The notes under the pieces were generated by a model. It had not been told where the DNA came from and did no database searches. It was given only the letters and a program-made list of their open reading frames with translations. A stretch of 64,000 nucleotides of DNA from an uncultured Pseudomonadales bacterium (GTDB taxonomy: Bacteria > Pseudomonadota > Gammaproteobacteria > Pseudomonadales > Azotimanducaceae): positions 2,650,132-2,714,131 of the forward strand of contig OY282519.1 in the NCBI GenBank assembly GCA_958296405.1, read 5' to 3'. The translations under genes were made by a program, and so were the position numbers. How positions within the stretch are numbered: the stretch's first letter is position 1; each line of letters begins with the position of its first letter. Below are positions 47,086 to 57,018 of the stretch, in pieces.

Positions 47086-48378
47086 CTAGTCCTGCTCGCC
47101 GGGTCGCTCGTTGCCGTCGGGCACGTCTGCGCTCGGCGCTCGCCAGAGCCGCGCGCTGCGCACCGCGTTGTCCTTGATCTGCAAAGTCTCCACCAGATGA
47201 TCGCCGATGCGCAGGCACACATTCGCCTCTGGGATGGACTCCAAGCGTTCCAGCAACAGCCCGTTCAATGTGCGCGGGCCATCCGTGGGCAACGACCAGC
47301 CAAGCGCCCGATTGAGATCGCGTAACAGCGCCGTGCCATCAATGTAGTAGGAGCCATCGTCTTGGGGGTGGATGTCCGGCGCGTTGGCGGCGAAGTCTGT
47401 CGTGAACTCGCCGACGATCTCCTCCAAGATGTCTTCCAGCGTCACCATGCCGCGGATGTCGCCGTATTCGTCCACCACCAAGGCGAGGCGGTGGCGTTTC
47501 TTCTGGAAGTTCGCCAGTTGGGTGTGCAGCGGCGTGCCGGCTGGCACGAAGTACGGCGCATCCAGTTCGGCGAGCACGTCCTCGGCGGTGTAAGTGTCCT
47601 TCAACAGGAAGCGGGCGGCGCGGCGCAGATGCAGCACGCCGTGGACGGTCTTGTCGCCCTCGCTCAGCACCGGCAGGCGGGTGTGCGGCGAGCTCGCCAG
47701 TTGCTCGGTGATGTCTTCAAGGGGCGCGTCGATGTCGATGCTGGAAACCTCGGAGCGCGGCACCATGACGTCCTCCACCGTCACCTTCTCCAAGTCGAGG
47801 ACGCGCAGCAGCATGTTTTGGCGTCGCGCCGGCAGCCGAGCGCTCTCATTCACCACGGTGCGCAACTCCTCGATGCTCAAACGCTCGGATTCGGCTGTGC
47901 CTCGAACGAATGGCCGCACCAAGAAATTGGCGATGGCGTTGACGAACACCACTACGGGATGCAGCAGCTTCAAGAGCGGCTGCAGCAGAAAGGCGGAGGG
48001 AAAGGCGATCTGCTCCGGGCGCGCCGCGGCCACGGTTTTCGGGCCGACCTCGGCGAAGATGAGGAACCAGATCGTCAACGCCACCGGCGCGAGCCACGCG
48101 GTGGCATCGCCGAAGTAGCGAATCCAGAGCACGGTGAACACCGTCGCCGCAGCGAAGTTCACCAAGTTGTTGCCGATGAGGATGACGCCGAGCAGCCGGT
48201 CTGGGCGCTGCAGCAGGCGTTGCGCCTTGCGCGGCCCGCGCTGCCCCTGCTTCGCCAAGTGCAGCAGGCGATAGCGATTGAGCGCGATCATCGCCGTCTC
48301 GGAGCTGGCGAAGTAGGCCGAGATCAACGTGAGGACGAGAACGATCGCGAACAGCACCGTGGCGGAAGCATCAGCCAT
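47086..48378 (-). CDS. CNNM/CorB-type transporter with CBS domains (HlyC/CorC family)
   Basis: This 430-residue membrane protein has an N-terminal DUF21/CNNM domain of about four helices (SAYFASSETAMIALNRYRL, GVILIGNNLVNFAAATVFT, IFAEVGPKTVAAARPEQIAF). A CBS pair follows (VEDVMVPRSEVSSIDID, HTRLPVLSEGDKTVHGVLHLR), then a CorC_HlyC domain (LALVVDEYGDIRGMVTLEDILEEIVGEF). Such proteins are linked to magnesium or cobalt efflux and resistance. It converges with leuA, and no operon partner is obvious. Confidence 0.88.
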   Translation of the reverse strand: MADASATVLFAIVLVLTLISAYFASSETAMIALNRYRLLHLAKQGQRGPRKAQRLLQRPDRLLGVILIGNNLVNFAAATVFTVLWIRYFGDATAWLAPVALTIWFLIFAEVGPKTVAAARPEQIAFPSAFLLQPLLKLLHPVVVFVNAIANFLVRPFVRGTAESERLSIEELRTVVNESARLPARRQNMLLRVLDLEKVTVEDVMVPRSEVSSIDIDAPLEDITEQLASSPHTRLPVLSEGDKTVHGVLHLRRAARFLLKDTYTAEDVLAELDAPYFVPAGTPLHTQLANFQKKRHRLALVVDEYGDIRGMVTLEDILEEIVGEFTTDFAANAPDIHPQDDGSYYIDGTALLRDLNRALGWSLPTDGPRTLNGLLLERLESIPEANVCLRIGDHLVETLQIKDNAVRSARLWRAPSADVPDGNERPGEQD

Positions 48379-48583
48379 CTTCAGAGCCTCCCTGTAAGCG
48401 CAGCTGGGCAGCGCGCGCAGCCGTTGGGTGGAGCGGAGTGGCCAAAACGCCGGGGTGGGCGGGGTGCATCGGTGTGCAAGCGGGCTAGCGCGACGGGACC
48501 GCGGCGTTCAATGCGCCATGACGCGATGGCGGCAACCGTAACACAGAGGGCGAGCGCCGCCGTCGCCACTGGCGCGTGTTAGC

Positions 48584-50332
48584 TCACTGTGTCGGCGGAA
48601 CTCGCGCTTGGCGCGTCCGCGTGTTGTGCCGGTTTCGGTTGCCCTCTCTGCGTCGCCTTTGCCGACGTAGGCGCAGCCGATTCCAGCCTGAGCGTAGGCG
48701 TTCAATGTCACCTTTCGACAAGCCGCATCCGCGCCGCAGAAGGACGTCATCGCCGTGCGCGAGAGCCGCTGGCAAATCGCCCTCTCGCAATCTAGAGTCC
48801 AAGAACTCCAGATCTAACTCGCCGGCGAACTGGTAAGGCAACAACAGCGTTTCGGCTTCTCGTGGTTCAAGTTCCAGCACGCCGCCGCCGTAACTCCGTC
48901 CCGCCACTTCCGACCATGCGAAGGTCAACGAGTTGACCATCGCGCCGGCCAAACGGTCTCCATCCACGCCGCCATGGACGCGGACCCGGTGGACGGTGTC
49001 CGTGGATGTCGCTCCAGCACAGTTCACCGCCAACAGCGGGGCGGTATGTATTTGACGAAACAGAAACGCGTCCGGCACGCCCGTTGAGGGCACGTCGAAC
49101 CAGCGATCTCGGATGCGGCACTTGTAGCCCGTGTGAACGCCCGCGGCTTCCCCTTGTTTGACATATGCATCGAGAGCGCTCGGGAATCGCTCGCGCTCCA
49201 GGCCGCTCAGGTTCAAGAGTTTGGATCGGTAGGTTGACGCATAACAACGCATGTCCTCGTCGGTGAAACGGATGGACTTCAGCGCGGACGTCCTGCCCAC
49301 AACATCCAGCGCACGAGACCCTGCTCCGAGCTGTTGCGCCTGTTCTTCGCTCACCACGAAGAAACTGTTGCGGCCCGTGACGATACCAACGTCAACGTCG
49401 GCGAGATCACCGAGCCTATGCAGTTGGCGGTCTTCACTGCAGGTGCGCAGCAAAGTATCCTCCTGCTCATGCAAAAACAGCGACGTCCACTTCATGGCGG
49501 TGCCGTTGTTCTGCACCTCGGGGCCCAAAACCGTCCTGGTCGGGGCCGTTCCTCCGGTCAACAAGGCGTGGCCATTGGTCACCTGCCTCACATGCAGTCG
49601 TCCGGGTCGCTGTTCGCCCCGGCGCCGGCCATCCGCAAGCAACAGCACAACCTCCTGTTGAATCTGCGGAAACACCAACTCGTCAAAAGCGACTAAAGTG
49701 ACGTTCTCGAAGAGAGTCGGCAAACGAAACCGTAGTTCGGCCGCGTATTGCACCTGTAGGAGCTCTGCAGGCACAACCATCGCCAAGCGACCGCCTTCGT
49801 GTAACAACTCCGCGGCAAGTTGGACGAAGGCGACCCATGCGTTGGCGAGACCGGTAGGTCGATAGCCGAATTGCTTGACCAATCCAAAGGCGCGGTCGCG
49901 TTCTCGTCTGTCGAAGTGCTGAAAACGGATGAAGGGCGGATTGCCGAGAACGACGTCGAATCGCTCACCGTCCAGCAGCGCAGTGGCCAAATCGAAGAAA
50001 CTCCTGCAATGCCAATCCACAGGTGCGGTTGTGCCATTGACGGACTGTTTGGCCTTCTCGATTTCTTGGGATACGACTTCGATGGCAGTTAACGAACCGC
50101 CGCTGCCGAGCATCGATGACGCCGCCACTAGGAAACTGCCATCGCCACAACTCGGCTCGAGCACCCGGTCGCAAGGGCCGCGTATAGCCCATTGACACAG
50201 GTAGTCGGCCAAGGCTCTCGGCGTGTAGTACCCGCCGCGCATCTTCTGTGCGCTCGGTGCTGTCTTGTTGCTGAACTCCATCGCTTTTTCGGACGATTTC
50301 AAAGCCTTTGCCGCTCGGTACGGCTCCTTCAT
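48584..50332 (-). CDS. N6-adenine DNA methyltransferase of a type II R-M system
   Basis: This gamma-class amino-methyltransferase has 582 residues. It shows YYTPRALADYLCQWAI, motif I LEPSCGDGSFLVA (about 58-70) and the catalytic VVLGNPPFIRFQHF (NPPF at 131-134). The C-terminal part should contain target recognition (GIVTGRNSFFVVSEEQ, KCRIRDRWFDVPS). Its ATG overlaps the stop of the upstream nuclease gene (ATGA), so the two are a pair. The block is less GC-rich than its neighbours, suggesting transfer. Confidence 0.88.
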   Translation of the reverse strand: MKEPYRAAKALKSSEKAMEFSNKTAPSAQKMRGGYYTPRALADYLCQWAIRGPCDRVLEPSCGDGSFLVAASSMLGSGGSLTAIEVVSQEIEKAKQSVNGTTAPVDWHCRSFFDLATALLDGERFDVVLGNPPFIRFQHFDRRERDRAFGLVKQFGYRPTGLANAWVAFVQLAAELLHEGGRLAMVVPAELLQVQYAAELRFRLPTLFENVTLVAFDELVFPQIQQEVVLLLADGRRRGEQRPGRLHVRQVTNGHALLTGGTAPTRTVLGPEVQNNGTAMKWTSLFLHEQEDTLLRTCSEDRQLHRLGDLADVDVGIVTGRNSFFVVSEEQAQQLGAGSRALDVVGRTSALKSIRFTDEDMRCYASTYRSKLLNLSGLERERFPSALDAYVKQGEAAGVHTGYKCRIRDRWFDVPSTGVPDAFLFRQIHTAPLLAVNCAGATSTDTVHRVRVHGGVDGDRLAGAMVNSLTFAWSEVAGRSYGGGVLELEPREAETLLLPYQFAGELDLEFLDSRLREGDLPAALAHGDDVLLRRGCGLSKGDIERLRSGWNRLRLRRQRRRREGNRNRHNTRTRQARVPPTQ

Positions 50333-51087
50333 TGCGTGTGTGGGGGGAGGTGCTGGTATCTGTCCACATAGGCAATCTGCACGCGTTGCGACAGATTGTC
50401 CAAATGTATGGGAGATTCGGTCGGTGGCGTGTCTGCAAGCTTGCCGCGCTCCGGGTCCCAAAGCACCAGCGCGATCGCTTCCGCCAAATGATGCTGGTCC
50501 AGCTCGTTCTTCCTCGACCCCAAACGTTCGAGCGTACTGAGCACTGCGCGGCGCTGACGCCCATGTATCGCTACTATTGGCATGACCACGATGAAGGCGA
50601 CGACGCAGAAGGGAAATCGCGTGTGGACGGTAGCTGCTTCGGATGCCAAGTCGTTGATCATGTTCTGCCAGTTCTTGCGGATGCTGCTCTCGTCGTTCAG
50701 TGTCTTGCTGTCGAACACGACGCGAGGGCCATCGGGGCGATACGCCACGTCGTAGTTTTGAGGCCGTATGCCGCCTATCACGCGGATTGTCCCCATCTCT
50801 ACGCAATCGGGCTGTGGCGGCGTCAGCGCGTGTGGGCTGGGGGTTTCAACAGGAATGTCACCCAGCATTGCGGCGAGCGCGTCACCGAAGGCACGGTCGA
50901 ACACTAGTCCGAAATCCATGCCTTGTTTCTTGTCGAACCGGTTAGAACGCTTGGTCTTTGGGCGCCCGTCACTTCCGGCACTGCCCTCGGTGCCAAGCCA
51001 ACGCACGCCCCACTCGCCGAGGATGCCGGGCGGAATTCGCACCGGGGGCATCTCACTTAGCTCGGCCACAGGCGCTCCTGCTTCCAC
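50329..51087 (-). CDS. putative type II restriction endonuclease
   Basis: This 252-residue protein is translationally coupled to the methyltransferase. A possible PD-(D/E)xK centre is YDVAYRPDGPRVVFDSKTL (about residues 112-130), in which VVFDSK supplies the second carboxylate and lysine. NRFDKKQGMDFGLVFDRAFG upstream and KNWQNMINDL downstream resemble known plasmid-type restriction enzymes. The recognition site is unknown. Identification rests on the pairing and this motif; I cannot assign a named family. Confidence 0.7.
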   Translation of the reverse strand: MEAGAPVAELSEMPPVRIPPGILGEWGVRWLGTEGSAGSDGRPKTKRSNRFDKKQGMDFGLVFDRAFGDALAAMLGDIPVETPSPHALTPPQPDCVEMGTIRVIGGIRPQNYDVAYRPDGPRVVFDSKTLNDESSIRKNWQNMINDLASEAATVHTRFPFCVVAFIVVMPIVAIHGRQRRAVLSTLERLGSRKNELDQHHLAEAIALVLWDPERGKLADTPPTESPIHLDNLSQRVQIAYVDRYQHLPPHTQ

Positions 51088-51513
51088 TGGGCGGCACCGC
51101 GCTAGCCTAACATGAGCCCCGCTGGTGAATGGCGATGACGAGGTGGGGCGGGATCAGCGAAGAGTGGTCTTGTCTGGCAACGGCAGCGAATCCAGGCCAG
51201 CGCACCGCGGGCGAAAGGACCGGCAGGAGCGCACCATCCGGACGCTGCAGGGGTCGGCTCGTGAACGAGAAGAGGCTGGGCCGCGAACCGGCCACCGGAC
51301 AATCGCGGCGCCGGGGGTCTAAGCCCGCATCGGGCCGGGGATGGCGAATCCGGCTGACGGGACGCGGCGGCTCAGCTCGCGCCGGCGCTCTCATGGGCTG
51401 CGTTCGCCAGGTTAGAGGGGACATTTCTACTTTGCGTTGACAGCTCTACTCGCGCGGTTGGAAGTGACGGCGTTTCGCGGCACACTACCTTTCCTTTCCG
51501 CTTGGGCTCCCGT
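51088..51513. other. gene-free stretch with a possible insertion-sequence relic
   Basis: This gap of about 425 bases lies between the divergent restriction and trpF genes. Frames on both strands are short and basic. The segment GGGGACATTTCTACTTTG at about 51417-51434 looks like the end region of some IS481-type elements, but no transposase domain is intact. The stretch must also hold the promoter for the trp genes; TTGACA occurs at 51437-51442 without a clear -10 partner. Confidence 0.35.
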
Positions 51514-52143
51514 GTGCGCGTCCGAACCAAAATCTGTGGCATCACGTCTGTGCAGGATGCTGGCGCTGCCGCTGCCGCGGGTTGCGACGCGGTGGGCATG
51601 GTGTTCCATCATGGCAGCCCACGCTGCGTGGGGTTGGAGCAGGCGGCTGCCATCGCTGCCGCGCTGCCGCCGTTCATCGCCCGGGCGGGCGTCTTTGTGG
51701 ATCCGAGCGCGCCGGCGGTGGAGGCGGTGTTGGCGCGGTTGCGCCTTGATGCGCTGCAGTTCCACGGCGATGAGCCGGCCGCGGATTGCGAGCGTTTTGG
51801 CGTGCCCTACGTCAAGGCGTTCCGGGTGCAAGAAGCGGTGAACGTGGTGGCGTTGGAGGACGCCTACCCATCCGCGAGCGCGTTGCTGCTCGATGCGTTC
51901 CATCCCGTCGCGCACGGCGGTGCCGGGTGTGCATTTGACTGGGCGCTGTGGCCGCAAGCTGGCGCCAAGCCGCTCATGCTGGCGGGCGGCTTGACGCCGC
52001 AGAACGTGGGCGGCGCCATCCGTCGCCTGCGTCCTTATGCGGTGGATGTGAGCAGCGGCGTCGAGGATGGCGTGAAGGGCGTTAAAAGTGCAACCAAGCT
52101 CCATGCGTTTTTGGCGGAGGTGCGCCGTGCCAGCGCGGAATGA
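51514..52143 (+). CDS. trpF: phosphoribosylanthranilate isomerase
   Basis: TrpF catalyses the Amadori rearrangement in tryptophan synthesis. The family start [20 protein letters not shown] lies directly after a GTG (51514); a TTG 12 bases earlier is an alternative. There is no ATG. Later motifs are [22 protein letters not shown] and [14 protein letters not shown], and [16 protein letters not shown] binds phosphate. It has 209 residues, the usual size. Its end overlaps trpB by 17 bases. Confidence 0.94.
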   Translation: MRVRTKICGITSVQDAGAAAAAGCDAVGMVFHHGSPRCVGLEQAAAIAAALPPFIARAGVFVDPSAPAVEAVLARLRLDALQFHGDEPAADCERFGVPYVKAFRVQEAVNVVALEDAYPSASALLLDAFHPVAHGGAGCAFDWALWPQAGAKPLMLAGGLTPQNVGGAIRRLRPYAVDVSSGVEDGVKGVKSATKLHAFLAEVRRASAE

Positions 52144-53344
52144 CCCGCCGTATGCCGCGCCGGACGCCGCCGGGCGGTTTGGCAGCTATGGCGGCCGTTT
52201 CGTCGCCGAAACGCTGGCGCATGCGCTGGAGGCGCTCACGTCCCTCTATGAGACGCTGCGCGACGACGCCGGCTTCCGCCAAGCGTTGGCGGAGGATTTG
52301 TCCAGTTACGTCGGGCGTCCAACGCCGCTTTATCTCGCGCAGCGCCTCACGGCGCAAGTGGGCGGCGCCAAGCTCTATCTGAAGCGGGAGGACCTCAACC
52401 ACACTGGCGCACACAAGATCAACAACACGGTGGGCCAAGCGCTGCTTGCCAAGCGCATGGGCAAACCCCGCGTGATCGCGGAAACCGGCGCTGGGCAACA
52501 TGGCGTGGCGACGGCGACGGTGGCGGCGCGCTTGGGGCTTGAATGTCGCGTCTTCATGGGCGCCACAGACATCGAGCGGCAGCGCCTCAACGTGTATCGA
52601 ATGGAACTGCTCGGCGCCGAGGTGGTGGCTGTGGAATCCGGTTCGCGCACATTGAAGGACGCCATGAACGAAGCCATGCGCGATTGGGTGACGAACGTGG
52701 ACACCACGCACTACATCATCGGTTCGGTGGCCGGGCCGCACCCATACCCGATGATGGTGCGGGATTTTCAAGCCGTTATCGGCCAAGAGTCGCGCGCCCA
52801 ATGCTTGGAGGCGGAAGGGCGCCTGCCCGACTTGCTGGTCGCCTGCGTCGGCGGCGGCTCCAACGCCATGGGCCTGTTCCATCCGTTCCTAGACGATGCG
52901 GGCGTGGACATGGTTGGCGTCGAGGCGGCTGGCTTAGGCCTTGCGACGAACCGCCACGCGGCGCCGCTCAACGCCGGCTCGCCGGGGGTGCTGCACGGCC
53001 AGCACACCTACCTGATGCAGACGGATGACGGGCAAATCATGGAAACGCACTCGGTCTCCGCGGGGCTCGACTATCCTGGCGTGGGTCCGGAACATTCCCA
53101 TTTGAAGGATCTCGGCCGCGTCCGCTACGCCGCGGCCACGGACGCCGAAGCGTTGGCGGCGTTCCGCACGCTCAATCGCGCCGAAGGCATCATGCCGGCG
53201 CTGGAATCAAGCCATGCCGTGGCTTGGGCGATGCAGGAAGCCGCCCGCCGCCCGGCGAGCGACATCATCATCGTCAACCTCTCTGGACGCGGCGACAAGG
53301 ACATCGATGTGGTCGCCGGTCTGGGTGGGGACAGCGCACCGTGA
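52127..53344 (+). CDS. trpB: tryptophan synthase beta chain
   Basis: This PLP enzyme condenses indole with serine. The catalytic lysine sits in [17 protein letters not shown], the PLP phosphate loop is [12 protein letters not shown], and [17 protein letters not shown] is present. The start is GTG at 52127, six bases after GGAGG; the family N-terminus ([15 protein letters not shown]) follows. It has 405 residues. It overlaps trpA by four bases. Confidence 0.96.
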   Translation: MPARNDPPYAAPDAAGRFGSYGGRFVAETLAHALEALTSLYETLRDDAGFRQALAEDLSSYVGRPTPLYLAQRLTAQVGGAKLYLKREDLNHTGAHKINNTVGQALLAKRMGKPRVIAETGAGQHGVATATVAARLGLECRVFMGATDIERQRLNVYRMELLGAEVVAVESGSRTLKDAMNEAMRDWVTNVDTTHYIIGSVAGPHPYPMMVRDFQAVIGQESRAQCLEAEGRLPDLLVACVGGGSNAMGLFHPFLDDAGVDMVGVEAAGLGLATNRHAAPLNAGSPGVLHGQHTYLMQTDDGQIMETHSVSAGLDYPGVGPEHSHLKDLGRVRYAAATDAEALAAFRTLNRAEGIMPALESSHAVAWAMQEAARRPASDIIIVNLSGRGDKDIDVVAGLGGDSAP

Positions 53345-54147
53345 GCCGCATCGCCGCGCGGTTGGCGCAACGCCGCGGCGAGGGGCGGCGCGCGCTTGCC
53401 ACCTTCATCACCGCCGGCGACCCGACGCTGGACGCCACGGTGCCGGCGCTGCAAGCGTTGGTGCGCGGCGGTGCCGACATCGTGGAGCTCGGCGTGCCAT
53501 TTTCAGACCCGGAAGCCGAGGGCCCATCGATTCAGCGCTCGTCCGAACGCGCCCTTGCCAATGGCGTGGCGCTGGCGGACGTGCTGCAGGTTGCCACCGC
53601 GTTCCGGCGCGTGGACGCAGACACCCCCGTGGTGCTGATGGGCTACCTGAACCCCCTGCTGCGCATGGGCTACGAAGCCTTCGCCAAACGCGCCGCCGCT
53701 GCCGGCGTCGATGGCGTCATCTTGGTCAACCTGCCGCCGGAGGAAGCGGATGCCGCCCAAACGACGTTGGCGGCGCGCGGGTTGGACCTCATCTTCCTCG
53801 TGGCGCCCACCACGCGACGCGAACGCGCTGAACACATCGCCGCCCGCGCCAGCGGCTTCATCTACTACGTGTCCTTGAAGGGGGTGACCGGCGCCCGCCA
53901 TCTAGACGTGGCGGACGTCGAGCGTGGCGTTGCAGCGCTGCGCGCCGTGAGCGACCTGCCCGTGCTGGTGGGCTTCGGCATCCGCGACGCGGAATCGGCG
54001 CGGGCTGTGGCGGCGCGAGCCGATGGCGTTGTCGTCGGCAGCGCTTTGGCGGATGCGATGGGGGAGCGCGCGACGTGCCCAGAACGCATCCCAGCTGCCC
54101 TGGAGTCTTGGCTGCGGCCGGTGCGCGAGGCCATCGACGAGCGATGA
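53341..54147 (+). CDS. trpA: tryptophan synthase alpha chain
   Basis: TrpA cleaves indole-3-glycerol phosphate and channels indole to TrpB. The 268-residue protein has [18 protein letters not shown] and [20 protein letters not shown], in which the catalytic Glu is kept. The residue equivalent to Asp60 of the Salmonella enzyme is Glu, a conservative change seen in some lineages. It ends with [20 protein letters not shown] and VVVGSALAD. The start is GTG overlapping the trpB stop. Its own stop overlaps folC. Confidence 0.95.
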   Translation: MSRIAARLAQRRGEGRRALATFITAGDPTLDATVPALQALVRGGADIVELGVPFSDPEAEGPSIQRSSERALANGVALADVLQVATAFRRVDADTPVVLMGYLNPLLRMGYEAFAKRAAAAGVDGVILVNLPPEEADAAQTTLAARGLDLIFLVAPTTRRERAEHIAARASGFIYYVSLKGVTGARHLDVADVERGVAALRAVSDLPVLVGFGIRDAESARAVAARADGVVVGSALADAMGERATCPERIPAALESWLRPVREAIDER

Positions 54148-55370
54148 CGGCCGCCTTGGCGGATTGGCTTCGGCGCCTTGGCGTGGAGCATCCAAAGGGT
54201 TTGCTCGACGGGCTGGGCCGCGTCGCCGAGGTGGCGTCCCGTGCTGACGTGAATCCGCCGGCGCAGCGCAACGTCATCGTCGCCGGCACCAACGGCAAGG
54301 GCACCACCTGTCTCTTCTTGGAGCAACTGCTGCTCGCTTGCGGCCACTCCACCGGCGCCACCTTGTCACCGCACCTCGATCGCTTCAACGAACGCATCCG
54401 CGTGGCTGGCCAAGCGGCCGCGGACGCTGCCATCGTGGCTGGCCTCGAGGCCGTGGAACGCGCCCGCGGCGCCACCCGGCTCAACTACTTCGAGCATGCC
54501 GTGCTCGCTGCGTTCGCCACATTCCGTGCCGCGCAGGTGGACACCGCCGTGTTGGAGGTGGGGCTCGGCGGCCGCTTGGACGCGACCAACATCGTCGCCG
54601 CGGACATCGCGGTGATCGTCAGCATCGGCCTAGACCATCAGCGTTATCTCGGCGACACTCGCGAAGCCATCGGCGCGGAGAAAGCCGGCGTGATGCGCGC
54701 TGGCCGCCCCGTGGTGTTCGGCGCCGCGGACGCGCCGCGCTCCGTGCGCCGCCGCGCTGCCGAACTGGAAGCGCCGTTCATGCAATATGGGCGGGACTTC
54801 CGCCAGGCGCAGCGCGGCGGTGCTTGGCGGGTGGAGTTGGCTGACGGCCGCGTTGTCTCCACCGAGACGCCGCCGCGCATCCCCGCGAACAACGCGGCGA
54901 CGGCGCTGCAAGCGCTCGCCCTGTTGGTGCCGGACTTCGACGATGCGGCGGTGGAGACGGCATGCCGGCTTGCGTTCGCGCCAGGCCGGATGGAGATGCT
55001 GGCTGCCCACGAGCGACGCTGGCTGCTCGACGTGGGGCACAACCCAGACGCCGCGGCGTTCCTCGCTTGCCACATGCAGGAACGCGCCGCCTGCGCCATC
55101 GTTGGCATGTTGCAGGATAAGGACTGCGCGGCGGTGGCGTGCGCCTTGGCGCCGCATGTGGAGCAATGGATCGCGACGGACAATCGCATGGCGCGCGGCT
55201 TGGCTGCCGGCACCTTGGCGCTGCGCATGGCCGCGGTGGCTCCGCGGCCAGTGGCGGAGCTCGACGACGCCATCGCCGCTGCCATCGCAACCACGCGGAA
55301 CAACGATGTTATCCTTGTTTGCGGCTCATTCGATGTAGTTGCTCGCGTTCGAGCTAGGTTGCTTTGTTGA
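54144..55370 (+). CDS. folC: bifunctional folylpolyglutamate/dihydrofolate synthase
   Basis: This 408-residue Mur-ligase family enzyme adds glutamate to folates. It shows VIVAGTNGKGTTCLFLEQLL (P-loop), TLSPHLDRFNERIRV, LNYFEHAVLAAFATF, LEVGLGGRLDATN and the C-terminal LLDVGHNPDAA. The ATG overlaps the trpA stop (ATGA). The usual gammaproteobacterial neighbour accD is absent between trpA and folC. Confidence 0.94.
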   Translation: MTAALADWLRRLGVEHPKGLLDGLGRVAEVASRADVNPPAQRNVIVAGTNGKGTTCLFLEQLLLACGHSTGATLSPHLDRFNERIRVAGQAAADAAIVAGLEAVERARGATRLNYFEHAVLAAFATFRAAQVDTAVLEVGLGGRLDATNIVAADIAVIVSIGLDHQRYLGDTREAIGAEKAGVMRAGRPVVFGAADAPRSVRRRAAELEAPFMQYGRDFRQAQRGGAWRVELADGRVVSTETPPRIPANNAATALQALALLVPDFDDAAVETACRLAFAPGRMEMLAAHERRWLLDVGHNPDAAAFLACHMQERAACAIVGMLQDKDCAAVACALAPHVEQWIATDNRMARGLAAGTLALRMAAVAPRPVAELDDAIAAAIATTRNNDVILVCGSFDVVARVRARLLC

Positions 55371-55924
55371 CCGAACAGGCTCGCAATCGCGTCACCGGCG
55401 CGGTGTTCTTGGTCGCCATTGCCGCGGTCGGGCTGCCTATGCTGTTCGACGGCGCCGGCATCCAGCCCGTGCGGCTGCCGCCGGTGGAAGTGGAAGCCAT
55501 CGACGTGTCCGCCCTGCAGGACGTCGAGCCGCCGCCAGACATCGCCCCCACGCTCGCCGCGCGGGACGCCCTGCTTGAGGAAATCGACGACGAGGGTTAT
55601 CGCCGGGACACCGGCGCACGCCACGGCGAGCCGACGTTGGCGGACGCCTCGGCGCCGCTCCTCGGTGGCCCGGCGGAGGGTTGGGCCGTGCAGATGGCCA
55701 GTTTCGCGCAAGAGGCGAAGGCGCAAGAGTTGCGCGACGCGCTGCGCGCCGACGGCTATGACGCCATGCTCTCCAACGTCAAGCGGGATGCGCGCAAGTT
55801 CACCCGCGTAGCGGTGGGGCCGCTGCTCGCCCGCGCCGACGCGGATAAGTTGAAGGACGAGCTCGCCAGCCGCTATGCGAGCTTGGGCCTCGGCGAGCCT
55901 CGCGTCGTGCGCTTCGGCCACTGA
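55367..55924 (+). CDS. dedD: SPOR-domain cell-division protein, DedD-like
   Basis: This 185-residue inner-membrane protein has an N-terminal helix (AVFLVAIAAVGLPMLFDGAG), an acidic/proline linker and a C-terminal SPOR domain (WAVQMASFAQEAKAQELRDA and RVAVGPLLARADADKLKDE). SPOR domains bind denuded septal peptidoglycan. The start is a TTG overlapping the folC TGA (TTGA); another TTG lies one codon earlier. Its place between folC and cvpA matches dedD. Confidence 0.88.
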   Translation: MTEQARNRVTGAVFLVAIAAVGLPMLFDGAGIQPVRLPPVEVEAIDVSALQDVEPPPDIAPTLAARDALLEEIDDEGYRRDTGARHGEPTLADASAPLLGGPAEGWAVQMASFAQEAKAQELRDALRADGYDAMLSNVKRDARKFTRVAVGPLLARADADKLKDELASRYASLGLGEPRVVRFGH

Positions 55925-55926
55925 GA

Positions 55927-56436
55927 ATGGCCACGCCAGACATCGTCATCGCCGCCGTCATCGCGCTCTCTGCGTTGTTTGGCTTGATGCGGGGCTTGGT
56001 GCGCGAGGTCGTCTCGCTGGTCATTTGGATCACCGCGGCCCTAGGCGCTTTGACATTCTCCGGCTTCGTCGCGGACAGCGCCCTCGGCACGTTGGACTTG
56101 GGGCGTCCGGTGCGTGTGGCCATCGGCTTTGCGCTGGTGTTCATCGGCGTGCTCATTGCCGGCGCAATCGTGCAGCGCGTCCTTGGCGGGTTGGTGCAGT
56201 CCACTGGCTTGGGCGGCACGGATCGCCTGCTCGGTCTGGTGTTCGGCGGTCTGCGCGGCGCCGTGGTGGTCATCGTCGCGTTGATGGCGGTGCGCCCGTT
56301 CGCCCAACAGAGCGGCTGGTGGGCCGAATCCCAATTCCGGCCCGGGCTGCTCGCCTTTGAGGGCGAGCTGCTTGAGCTCTTTGGCGTCGGCAAGGAATTG
56401 GTCGATGATGGCAACGACGGCGAGACTGCCGCATGA
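55927..56436 (+). CDS. cvpA: CvpA family membrane protein
   Basis: This 169-residue protein has about four membrane helices: DIVIAAVIALSALFGLMRGL, EVVSLVIWITAALGAL, VAIGFALVFIGVLIAGAI and GLVFGGLRGAVVVIVALMA. It is the family first linked to colicin V production and purF. The order folC-dedD-cvpA is conserved in gammaproteobacteria, but purF does not follow here. Confidence 0.9.
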   Translation: MATPDIVIAAVIALSALFGLMRGLVREVVSLVIWITAALGALTFSGFVADSALGTLDLGRPVRVAIGFALVFIGVLIAGAIVQRVLGGLVQSTGLGGTDRLLGLVFGGLRGAVVVIVALMAVRPFAQQSGWWAESQFRPGLLAFEGELLELFGVGKELVDDGNDGETAA

Positions 56437-56483
56437 ATGCGGCGGCGCCGGCATAGTGGAACGGGCGTGTTGGCAGCGCCTCG

Positions 56484-56960
56484 GTGGCTCAGCCAGTGGC
56501 TGACGGAGCAGACGCGGCGCTGCCGCGGCGAACGCCCTGCGTTGGCGTTTGTTCCACCACCTACGGCGATCTCGTTTGCCGGGGCTGCAAGCGGTTCGCT
56601 CACGAGATCGTGCAGTGGAACGGCTATGAGACGTCCCAGCAGCGCACCGTGTGGCAGCGGCTTGAGACGTTGCGCGACGCGAGCGTGGCCACGTTTGCGA
56701 AGGTGGCGGACGCGGCCAAGCTCAGCGGCGTCGCGGTGCGCCTGCGCGTGCCGGCTAAGCCGCCGCCGAGTGCGCTGGGCATGGCCTATGAGGCGTTGCG
56801 CCGCGCTCGCGCCACGGCACAGCCGACGGAGCTTGGCCTGCAGCCCAAGCCGGCCGTTGCCGACTTAAATGTGGGTGGCCTGTTCGCCGCCATCGACCGC
56901 GAGTACTATGCTCGCGCCACCGCCTTCTACGAGCGGAGCTTCCGCACCCAGACGCGCTGA
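56484..56960 (+). CDS. DUF1289 domain protein
   Basis: This 158-residue protein contains the cysteine-rich DUF1289 core RTPCVGVCSTTYGDLVCRGC near the N-terminus, with three or four cysteines that could bind an iron-sulfur cluster or zinc. The RFAHEIVQWNGYETSQQRTVW segment, also typical, follows. The rest is helical with no known domain. The function of the family is not established. It lies 48 bases after cvpA. Confidence 0.82.
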   Translation: MAQPVADGADAALPRRTPCVGVCSTTYGDLVCRGCKRFAHEIVQWNGYETSQQRTVWQRLETLRDASVATFAKVADAAKLSGVAVRLRVPAKPPPSALGMAYEALRRARATAQPTELGLQPKPAVADLNVGGLFAAIDREYYARATAFYERSFRTQTR

Positions 56961-57018
56961 TCCGCGCTGCCGCCGCTCTGCGCCGTCGCTCCGTGCAAGG
57001 CATCCAACGGAGGCCGTC

